Assembly: GCA_045546175.1 (NCBI GenBank)
Contig: JAZQCI010000022.1
Location: 1 to 34,848, forward strand
Direction of reading: 5' to 3'
Length of the DNA stretch: 34,848 nt
DNA from: CAG-791 sp045546175
Lineage (GTDB): Bacteria; Bacillota; Clostridia; Lachnospirales; Lachnospiraceae
This document shows positions 1 through 6,432 of the stretch, in pieces (the first letter of the stretch is position 1; every line of letters begins with the position of its first letter). The position numbers and the translations under genes were made by a program. The notes under the pieces are model-generated. The model was not told the origin of the DNA. It was given only the letters and a program-made list of their open reading frames with translations, and did not search any database.

Positions 1-36
1 TGTGTCACCTGATACGTCCCAATGCCATTAAAATAG
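1..36 (+). repeat. IS left terminal inverted repeat
   Basis: It pairs with 1646-1681. The outer 7 bases (TGTGTCA) match perfectly, and the inner 16 bases match at 14 positions. The middle block is not inverted: GATACGTCCC occurs at 11-20 here and in the same orientation at 1663-1672. The repeat is followed directly by a run of five G and seven C (36-47). Confidence 0.8.
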
Positions 37-71
37 GGGGCCCCCCCGTCAATATTTTAGTAAATTCATGG

Positions 72-102
72 AATCAGAGGCTTAAATGCCTCTGATTTTT
101 TT
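72..102 (+). terminator. Rho-independent terminator inside the IS, upstream of the transposase
   Basis: A perfect 10-bp stem (72-81 with 88-97) has a 6-base loop and is followed by a T run. It lies between the left end of the IS and the transposase gene, where it would stop transcription entering from flanking DNA. Limiting transposase expression from outside promoters in this way is known for IS4-family elements such as IS10 and IS50. That role is inferred here from position. Confidence 0.75.
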
Positions 103-136
103 GCTTTTTTAAAGAAAAAAGCTTGACAAAGTCGCC

Positions 137-172
137 AAAAAAGTGTGCGCCGCCTTGTAAATACACTTTTTT
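137..172 (+). promoter_or_regulatory. Hairpin abutting the transposase ribosome-binding site
   Basis: A perfect 10-bp inverted repeat, AAAAAAGTGT (137-146) and ACACTTTTTT (163-172), ends one base before the GGAGG at 173-177. In a transcript entering from outside, the folded hairpin could hinder ribosome access. A TTGACA lies at 123-128, but no good -10 box sits at the usual spacing, so the transposase promoter is unclear. Confidence 0.5.
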
Positions 173-184
173 GGAGGTGCCGCT

Positions 185-1489
185 ATGACTTGTCCCGCTT
201 ATGAGCTGCCCAAACAGACTCTGCTTTCTACTATCTCTTCTCTGTTTGAACGCCGGAGTTTATTCTTTTCAAATCCTGATTCTGATTTCACCCGAGTTAA
301 AAAGATCTCCTTTGAACAGAGTATTCTTTTCCCAATAATTGCAGGCAAGGAGAATACTGCTACGGAACTGATTGATTTTTTTGATGAAGGCAAAATCCCG
401 CTTCCTTCTGCTATGATCCAGCGCCGTAACCAGATAAAACCTGAAGCTTTTATAGCGCTGTTCCGGGAGTTTATCGGAAAGATTCCGATCTCTGAAACAT
501 TCCGCGGTTATCAGCTTGCCTGTTTCGATGGCACACGAACTAACCTTCCCTATAATCCTTCTGATAAAGATACTTTCATTCAGGCCATCGCGGACCGCAG
601 GGGCATCAACCAGATGCACCTCAACTGTCTTTATGACCCATTAAACGATTTATTCCTCGACATGGAGCCTCAGGGGATACATCAGATGGATGAGAAAGCC
701 GCTCTCTGCACTGTCCTGGACCGTCAGAAAGAAGATCTGACATATCGGAGGATATATATTGCAGACAGGGGATTTGCCTCTTTCAATATCCTCGCACATG
801 CCATTCACAACGACCAGCTGTTTCTGATCCGGATCCCGGTGTCATTTGCAAAAAGTATCTGTTTAGGCCATGAAGACTGGCTGGACATGACTTCTTTCGA
901 CAAAGAGCTCCATGTCCGCGTCGGACGCAGAAAGACAAAGAAAAATCTGGAGTTGGAGAATTACCATTGTATCAATAGGCGGAGGCGCTATGACTTTATT
1001 GAACCTGGTTCTGATGAGATCGATTCACTAAAACTGCGTATCCTTAAATTTCCAATATCAGATGATTCTTATGAGTATATCGTCACGAATCTTCCCATGT
1101 ACGGGTTCTCTGAAACAACGGTCAAAGAGCTTTATGGGCTCCGCTGGAATGAGGAAGTGGCGTTCCGACATTTGAAATATGCGGGGAATCTTGTACATAT
1201 CCACTCTCTGAAAAAGGAACACCTTCTTCAGGAAATCTATGGGAAGCTGACACTATATAATTTCTCGGCTTTTCTGGCTGCAACTATTGGAAGGATACGA
1301 AAGAAAACTGACGAATATACCTATGTACTGAACCATACGCAGGCTCAGAAGATATGTATCCGTTTCCTTAGAGGCGAAATAAAATATCCGGTAGAGCTGA
1401 TTTGCAGATATCTCATACCAGTCCGGCTGGGCCGAAAGTTCGAGAGGAATCTCCGGCGCCAGTCGGCTGATACGCTCAATTACCGATAG
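185..1489 (+). CDS. IS4-family DDE transposase
   Basis: This 434-aa protein would cut and rejoin the ends of the surrounding IS using a DDE RNase-H-like active site. The IS4 signature Y-x2-R-x3-E-x6-K is present in full near residues 318-332 (YGLRWNEEVAFRHLK), which supplies the catalytic Glu. The two catalytic Asp candidates are in FDGTR (about residue 115) and IADRG (about residue 192). A good GGAGG precedes the ATG at 185 by 7 bases. The reading frame is intact, so the element may be active. Base composition is lower in GC than the neighbouring housekeeping genes, consistent with horizontal origin. The subgroup within IS4 cannot be settled by eye. Confidence 0.92.
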   Translation: MTCPAYELPKQTLLSTISSLFERRSLFFSNPDSDFTRVKKISFEQSILFPIIAGKENTATELIDFFDEGKIPLPSAMIQRRNQIKPEAFIALFREFIGKIPISETFRGYQLACFDGTRTNLPYNPSDKDTFIQAIADRRGINQMHLNCLYDPLNDLFLDMEPQGIHQMDEKAALCTVLDRQKEDLTYRRIYIADRGFASFNILAHAIHNDQLFLIRIPVSFAKSICLGHEDWLDMTSFDKELHVRVGRRKTKKNLELENYHCINRRRRYDFIEPGSDEIDSLKLRILKFPISDDSYEYIVTNLPMYGFSETTVKELYGLRWNEEVAFRHLKYAGNLVHIHSLKKEHLLQEIYGKLTLYNFSAFLAATIGRIRKKTDEYTYVLNHTQAQKICIRFLRGEIKYPVELICRYLIPVRLGRKFERNLRRQSADTLNYR

Positions 1490-1645
1490 ATCCAAAAAAA
1501 CTGAATACCTTTCAGTAGGCAGCCTCCCCAGACTGTCTGTTTGCCTTTTCCAAAAATAAACTTTTTGGCCGTAAACCCGAGAACTGGCTGTATTTTCATT
1601 TTGGATTATCTTATCATCTATAATACAATGGATTGAACGTTATAG

Positions 1646-1681
1646 CTATCTTAATGTCATTGGATACGTCCCCCTGACACA
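1646..1681 (-). repeat. IS right terminal inverted repeat
   Basis: This is the partner of the repeat at 1-36. Read inward on the minus strand it starts TGTGTCA and ends in a 16-base block like that of the left end. It fixes the right edge of the element at about 1681, 18 bases before the -35 box of the leuS promoter. Confidence 0.8.
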
Positions 1682-1699
1682 CCTGCCACAACTTCAGGT

Positions 1700-1729
1700 T
1701 TGACAAAGCTATAGCATGGGGATTAGAAT
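1700..1729 (+). promoter_or_regulatory. Promoter of leuS
   Basis: A perfect -35 TTGACA (1700-1705) is followed after 18 bases by TAGAAT (1724-1729), five of six bases of the -10 consensus. It lies between the right end of the IS and leuS, so leuS keeps its own promoter despite the insertion. The predicted untranslated leader is only about 55-60 bases. Confidence 0.7.
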
Positions 1730-1731
1730 GA

Positions 1732-1770
1732 ACAAGATGTTATTCTGCACTGAGTGGGATCACATCTTGT
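1732..1770 (+). promoter_or_regulatory. Inverted repeat in the leuS leader
   Basis: ACAAGATGT (1732-1740) and ACATCTTGT (1762-1770) form a perfect 9-bp stem with a 21-base loop, ending just before the leuS ribosome-binding site (AAAGGAG, about 1779-1785). Its function is unknown. It is too short for a T-box leader and lacks the conserved T-box sequence. Confidence 0.4.
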
Positions 1771-1792
1771 ATCATTGTAAAGGAGTTTTTTC

Positions 1793-4195
1793 ATGAAATA
1801 CGATTTTAAAAAGATTGAACCCAAGTGGCAGAAAAAATGGGAAGACGCAAAACTCTTTGAAGCGAAGGATTTCAGCGACAAGCCCAAGTTCTACGGCCTG
1901 GTGGAGTTCCCCTATCCCAGCGGCGCCGGCATGCACGTCGGCCATATCAAAGCGTACAGCAGCATGGAAGTGCTGTCGAGAAAGCGCAGGATGCAGGGCT
2001 ACAATGTCCTGTTCCCCATCGGCTATGATGCTTTCGGTCTCCCCACGGAGAACTACGCCATCAAGACGAATACGCACCCCAGAGTGATCACGGACGCCAA
2101 TATCGCGAAATTCTCGAATCAGCTTCGCAGCGTCGGATTTTCTTTCGACTGGTCCAGGACGGTTGATACCTCCAAGGATGATTATTACAGATGGACGCAG
2201 TGGATCTTCCTCAAGCTGTTCGACAACGGACTTGTCTTCAGGGATAAGACACTGGTCAACTATTGCCCGCACTGCAAGGTCGTTCTGTCCAACGAGGACA
2301 GCCAGGGCGGAAAGTGCGACATCTGCCATACGGATGTCATCCAGCTTCCCAAGGACGTCTGGTATCTCAAGATCACGGACTACGCGGACAAGCTCCTGAA
2401 AGGCCTTGACACCGTGGAATATCCCGAGGCCATCAAGCAGCAGCAGATCAACTGGATCGGCAAATCCACCGGCGCGTTCGTGAATTTCACGATCGACGGC
2501 GTGGATGAAAAGCTTGAGATCTATACGACCCGCCCCGACACGCTGTTCGGCGTCACCTTCATGGTCATGGCGCCCGAGCACCCCATGATCGACAAGTATC
2601 AGGATCGCATCACCAATATGGACGCGATCAACGCCTACAGGGATGAGTGCGCCAAGAAGACCGAGTTCGAGAGAACCCAGCTTGTCAAGGACAAGACCGG
2701 TCTCATGATCGAGGGACTCGAGGCGGTCAACCCCGTAAACGGAAAGAAGATTCCGATCTTCATCGCGGACTACGTAATGATGGGATACGGTACCGGCGCG
2801 ATCATGGCCGTTCCCGCTCATGACCAGAGAGACTGGGATTTCGCCCACGCGTTTAATGTCCCGATCATCGAGGTCATCAAGGGCGGCGATATCTCCAAGG
2901 AAGCCTATACCGGCGACGGAGAGATGGTGAACTCGGATTACCTTAACGGGCTTACCAACAAGAAGGATTCCATTGCCAAAATGATCGGTATCCTCGAAGA
3001 GAAGGGAATCGGACATGCCGGCGTGCAGTTCAAGATGAAGGACTGGGCTTTCAACCGCCAGAGATATTGGGGAGAGCCTATTCCGCTGATCCACTGCCCT
3101 AAGTGCGGCGTGGTAGGCGTTCCTTACGAGGAACTCCCGCTCAGACTCCCCGAGGTCAAGGACTTTGAACCCGGAGAGGACGGCAAGTCCCCGCTTGCCA
3201 AGATTCCGGAATTTGTGAACTGCACTTGCCCTAAGTGCGGCGGAGCGGCGCAGAGAGAGACAGACACCATGCCCCAGTGGGCAGGCAGTTCCTGGTATTT
3301 CCTCCGCTACTGCGATCCCCACAACGACAAGGCGTTCGCGGACATGGACAAGCTCAAATACTGGATGCCCGTAGACTGGTACAACGGCGGCATGGAGCAT
3401 GTCACCAGACACCTGATCTACTCCAGATTCTGGCATCACTTCCTCTATGATATCGGCGAGGTCAACACCTCCGAACCTTACTCCAAGCGCTCTGCGCAGG
3501 GCATGATCCTGGGCACGGACGGAGAGAAGATGAGCAAATCCAGAGGCAATGTCGTCGATCCGCTGGATATCGTCAACCAGTACGGAGCCGATACGCTCCG
3601 AGTCTACGTCCTGTTTATGGGCGACTACGGCAGCGCGGCACCCTGGAACGACAGCTCTGTGAAGGGATGCAGAAGGTTCCTGGAGCGCGTGGCTGGCCTG
3701 ACAGATCTCATCACCGACGAGAAAAAGAAAGTTTCTTACGAGACGCTTCTTCACAAGACCATCAAGAAGGTCACGGATGACATCGAGGCGCAGAAGTTCA
3801 ACACCGCCATCGCGGCGCTGATGACTCTGATCAATGAGATCTACAAAGAAGGCAGCATCAGCAAGGAAGACCTGGTGATCTTCCTCAAGCTCCTTTCTCC
3901 TTTCGCACCTCACATCGCGGAAGAGATCTATGAAGTGATCGGCGGAGAGGGCTTCCTTACGGTTTCCGAGTGGCCCGAGTACGACGAGTCCAAGACCGTG
4001 GACGAGACGATCGAGGTCGGCGTCCAGGTCAACGGCAAGGTTCGCGCGGCGGTATCCATCCCTGCGGGCTGCGATAAGGATACGGCACTGGCGGCGGCAA
4101 AGGCCAATGAGAGAGTGGCGTCCTTTATCGAAGGCAAGAAGATCGTCAAAGAGATCTTTGTGCCCGGAAAGATCATCAATATTGTTGTGAAATAA
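1793..4195 (+). CDS. leuS: Leucyl-tRNA synthetase
   Basis: This class Ia aminoacyl-tRNA synthetase charges tRNA-Leu in the cytoplasm. It is 800 aa, the normal bacterial length. The HIGH box reads HVGH (48-51) and the KMSKS box is intact (579-583). The CP1 editing domain carries the conserved TTRPDTLFG motif (245-253). Two cysteine-based zinc sites are visible: CPHC and CDIC at 158-178, and two further CPKC pairs ahead of the tryptophan-rich WAGSSWY segment. The start is supported by AAAGGAG seven bases upstream. It is a single-gene unit with its own promoter and a strong terminator at 4210-4239. The IS lies directly upstream but does not touch the gene. Confidence 0.97.
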   Translation: MKYDFKKIEPKWQKKWEDAKLFEAKDFSDKPKFYGLVEFPYPSGAGMHVGHIKAYSSMEVLSRKRRMQGYNVLFPIGYDAFGLPTENYAIKTNTHPRVITDANIAKFSNQLRSVGFSFDWSRTVDTSKDDYYRWTQWIFLKLFDNGLVFRDKTLVNYCPHCKVVLSNEDSQGGKCDICHTDVIQLPKDVWYLKITDYADKLLKGLDTVEYPEAIKQQQINWIGKSTGAFVNFTIDGVDEKLEIYTTRPDTLFGVTFMVMAPEHPMIDKYQDRITNMDAINAYRDECAKKTEFERTQLVKDKTGLMIEGLEAVNPVNGKKIPIFIADYVMMGYGTGAIMAVPAHDQRDWDFAHAFNVPIIEVIKGGDISKEAYTGDGEMVNSDYLNGLTNKKDSIAKMIGILEEKGIGHAGVQFKMKDWAFNRQRYWGEPIPLIHCPKCGVVGVPYEELPLRLPEVKDFEPGEDGKSPLAKIPEFVNCTCPKCGGAAQRETDTMPQWAGSSWYFLRYCDPHNDKAFADMDKLKYWMPVDWYNGGMEHVTRHLIYSRFWHHFLYDIGEVNTSEPYSKRSAQGMILGTDGEKMSKSRGNVVDPLDIVNQYGADTLRVYVLFMGDYGSAAPWNDSSVKGCRRFLERVAGLTDLITDEKKKVSYETLLHKTIKKVTDDIEAQKFNTAIAALMTLINEIYKEGSISKEDLVIFLKLLSPFAPHIAEEIYEVIGGEGFLTVSEWPEYDESKTVDETIEVGVQVNGKVRAAVSIPAGCDKDTALAAAKANERVASFIEGKKIVKEIFVPGKIINIVVK

Positions 4196-4209
4196 GACAT
4201 ATGTCAGAA

Positions 4210-4239
4210 AGCCGGACCGGCAGCGGTCCGGCTTTTTTT
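4210..4239 (+). terminator. Rho-independent terminator after leuS
   Basis: A perfect 10-bp GC-rich stem (4210-4219 with 4224-4233) has loop GCAG and is followed by a run of seven T. It ends the leuS transcript. Confidence 0.9.
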
Positions 4240-4293
4240 GGGGGGCGGAGGTGTCCCGAAGTGGGAAAAACAGGCGATCGCCGCAGTATTTGA

Positions 4294-4331
4294 TTGTACA
4301 TGATTGACAGAATTGCATTAAATGTATACAA
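4294..4331. promoter_or_regulatory. Candidate operator of the FCD/GntR regulator
   Basis: TGTATACA (4323-4330) is a perfect palindrome matching the FadR-subfamily half-site pattern GTA/TAC, and it overlaps the -10 box. A related palindrome TGTACA lies at 4295-4300, 29 bases upstream centre to centre and just ahead of the -35 box. The two would bracket the promoter, suggesting autoregulation by the downstream GntR protein. This is an inference from pattern and position. Confidence 0.5.
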
Positions 4332-4332
4332 T
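4304..4332 (+). promoter_or_regulatory. Promoter of the gntR-icd unit
   Basis: TTGACA (4304-4309), a 17-base spacer and TACAAT (4327-4332) make a near-consensus promoter. The transcript would carry a leader of about 70 bases before the regulator start codon. The -10 box overlaps a palindrome that fits a FadR-type operator. Confidence 0.75.
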
Positions 4333-4410
4333 TATGCAAGATATTCTTCTCACTTGGAGAGAAGAAAAATGGGGTAACAAGCGGGGCAGGGCCCGCAGAA
4401 TGGAGATGAA

Positions 4411-5109
4411 ATGAACAGCGAGTATGACTTTAATAAAGAAGTCTCCGACAAGTATTCTCTGAGGGGAAGGGTGTTTCACAAGATCCGCAGCGATATTTTG
4501 AACGGGAGGTACAAGGAACACGAAGAGCTCAAGGAGATACGGATCGGCAAAGAGCTTGGGGTATCGAGAACGCCCGTGAGAGAGGCACTCAGGCAGCTGG
4601 AACTGGAAGGACTTGTACAGATCATCCCCAACAGGGGAGCTTTTGTGACCGGAATTCAGGAAAATGACGTGCGCGATATCTACGCGATCCGTGCGCTGCT
4701 GGAAGGGCTTTGCGCGCGCTGGGCAACGGAGAGGATCACGCCGGAACAGCTGGAAGCCATGGAAGAGAATGTCTATCTGGCGGAATTCCACGCGGGAAAG
4801 GGGCATATGGAGCAGATGGCCGAACTGGACAACCAGTTCCACCACATCCTCTATGACGCATGTGGCTCCAAGATGCTGGAGCATCAGCTGATCGATTATC
4901 ACTCTTATGTGATGAGAATCCGCAGGAAGACCCTTTCGACCATAGAGAGAAGCACGGCCTCCAACAAGGAGCACAGGGCGATCATGGAGGCAATCCGTGC
5001 GGGAAAAGCGGATCTTGCAGAGCGGCTGGCCGGTGAGCATATGAAGAATGCTTACGAGAATATGGTCAAGAACCGCCTGTATGATATATACAAAGATTCG
5101 GAGGACTAA
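4411..5109 (+). CDS. FCD-domain GntR-family transcriptional regulator
   Basis: This 232-aa protein has the FadR-subfamily layout. An N-terminal winged helix-turn-helix (about 18-82) includes the recognition segment VSRTPVREALRQLELEGLV. A C-terminal FCD ligand domain (about 85-215) follows. The metal-binding residues typical of many FCD domains are visible as D140, H144, H188 and H210, so the effector is probably a carboxylate bound through a metal. The gene lies 23 bases upstream of icd in the same orientation, which suggests that it controls icd and itself and may sense a TCA-type acid. The effector is not known from sequence. The start is supported by GGAG five bases upstream. Confidence 0.9.
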   Translation: MNSEYDFNKEVSDKYSLRGRVFHKIRSDILNGRYKEHEELKEIRIGKELGVSRTPVREALRQLELEGLVQIIPNRGAFVTGIQENDVRDIYAIRALLEGLCARWATERITPEQLEAMEENVYLAEFHAGKGHMEQMAELDNQFHHILYDACGSKMLEHQLIDYHSYVMRIRRKTLSTIERSTASNKEHRAIMEAIRAGKADLAERLAGEHMKNAYENMVKNRLYDIYKDSED

Positions 5110-5132
5110 GGGACTCCGGGAAGGAGCAGAAC

Positions 5133-6347
5133 ATGCAGAAGATACAGATGACTACCCCTTTGGTGGAAATGGACGGAGACGAGATGACAAGGATCATCTG
5201 GAAGATGATCAAGGACGACCTCCTTCTCCCTTTCATTGATCTCAAGACAGAGTACTATGACCTGGGCCTGAAGAAGAGAGATGAGACGGACGACCAGATC
5301 ACGATCGACTCCGCCGAGGCGACAAAAAAGTACGGCGTTGCCGTAAAGTGCGCGACGATCACGCCGAACGCCGCCAGAGTGGAGGAGTATAATCTCAAGA
5401 AAATGTACAAGAGCCCCAACGCGACGATCCGCGCGGCGCTGGACGGCACGGTGTTCAGGGCTCCTATCCTGGTAAAAGGCATCGATCCCTATGTGCGCAC
5501 ATGGAAGAAGCCGATCACAATGGCCCGTCACGCCTACGGCGACGTCTACAAGAACGCCGAGATCAGGGTTCCCGGAGCAGGCACGGCCGAGATTGTCTTT
5601 AAGGGAGAGAACGGCGAAGAGATCCGCAAGACGATCCACAAATTTACAGGCCCCGGCATCATCCAGGGCATTCACAACACGGACCACTCCATTGAAGGTT
5701 TTGCCAGAAGCTGCTTCGAGTACGCGCTGAGCGTCAAGCAGGACCTGTGGTTCTCCGTAAAGGACACCATCTCCAAGACCTACGACACAAACTTCAAGGA
5801 GATCTTCCAGAAGCTGTATGACACTGAGTACAAGGCCAAATTCGACGAGATAGGCACCACTTACTTCTACACGCTGATCGACGACGCCGTTGCCCGCGTC
5901 ATGCGCTCCGAGGGCGGTTTCGTCTGGGCTCTCAAGAACTATGACGGCGACGTCATGAGCGATATGATGGCGACCAGCTTTGGCTCCCTCGCCATGATGA
6001 CGTCCATTCTTGTTTCTCCCGCGGGCTATTTCGAGTACGAGGCCGCGCACGGAACGGTCCAGAGACACTACTACAAGCATCTCAAGGGAGAGAAGACCTC
6101 CACGAACTCCGTCGCGACCATCTTCGCGTGGACCGGCGCGCTGAGAAAGAGAGGCGAGCTGGACGGCAACAAGGAGCTGATGGAGTTTGCGGACAAACTC
6201 GACGAGGCGACTCTGGAGACCATCGAATCCGGAAAGATGACCGGCGACCTGGCGCTGATCACGAAGATCCCGGATGTGCAGAAGCTCGGAACGGAAGAGT
6301 TCATCCTTGCGATCAAGGAAAATCTGGAGAAGAAGCTGTCTGTCTGA
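5133..6347 (+). CDS. icd: NADP-dependent isocitrate dehydrogenase, eukaryotic-like type
   Basis: This enzyme converts isocitrate to 2-oxoglutarate and CO2, making NADPH and carbon skeletons for glutamate. At 404 aa it belongs to the type II group that includes human IDH1/IDH2, not to the E. coli type. Visible signatures are KSPNATIR (93-100) for isocitrate binding, RHAYGD (132-137), the metal-binding aspartates in LIDD and NYDGD, and AAHGTVQRHY (304-313). In this last motif R311 and H312 correspond to the residues conferring NADP specificity. AAGGAG lies 6 bases upstream of the ATG. It is co-transcribed with the GntR regulator and ends at a strong bidirectional terminator. No other TCA gene is nearby. 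Confidence 0.95.
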   Translation: MQKIQMTTPLVEMDGDEMTRIIWKMIKDDLLLPFIDLKTEYYDLGLKKRDETDDQITIDSAEATKKYGVAVKCATITPNAARVEEYNLKKMYKSPNATIRAALDGTVFRAPILVKGIDPYVRTWKKPITMARHAYGDVYKNAEIRVPGAGTAEIVFKGENGEEIRKTIHKFTGPGIIQGIHNTDHSIEGFARSCFEYALSVKQDLWFSVKDTISKTYDTNFKEIFQKLYDTEYKAKFDEIGTTYFYTLIDDAVARVMRSEGGFVWALKNYDGDVMSDMMATSFGSLAMMTSILVSPAGYFEYEAAHGTVQRHYYKHLKGEKTSTNSVATIFAWTGALRKRGELDGNKELMEFADKLDEATLETIESGKMTGDLALITKIPDVQKLGTEEFILAIKENLEKKLSV

Positions 6348-6364
6348 CAAAATATAGAGAATTA

Positions 6365-6404
6365 AAAAGGGAGTGTGAAGATCTCGGTCTTCACACTCCC
6401 TTTT
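6365..6404. terminator. Bidirectional terminator between icd and the ABC-F gene
   Basis: A perfect 17-bp stem (6365-6381 with 6388-6404) has a 6-base loop. A tracts on one side and T tracts on the other serve both converging transcripts. Confidence 0.9.
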
Positions 6405-6432
6405 ATTCAAGGCCTGCATCGAGGCCATCTCG

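Larger units (their letters stand above)
1..1681 (+). mobile_element. IS4-family insertion sequence, apparently complete
   Basis: This element of about 1.68 kb is bounded by imperfect 36-bp terminal inverted repeats (1-36 and 1646-1681) and carries one transposase gene. Its DNA is visibly more AT-rich than the flanking chromosome, which suits recent acquisition. Ahead of the transposase it has a terminator-like hairpin and a second hairpin next to the ribosome-binding site. The stretch 1490-1645 after the transposase shows no gene. The target-site duplication cannot be checked because the left flank lies outside the window. The family is assigned from the transposase motif and not from a database match, so I give no IS name. 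Confidence 0.85.

Noticed and set aside
1740..1770. Possible T-box antiterminator in the leuS leader (GAGTGGGATCAC)
   Set aside because: Only a loose similarity to the T-box sequence. The leader is far too short, there is no specifier loop and no terminator precedes leuS.
1772..4339. An 855-codon open frame on the minus strand across leuS
   Set aside because: It is a shadow of leuS codon usage. The translation shows no family motifs, and the plus strand carries all LeuRS signatures, a promoter and a terminator.
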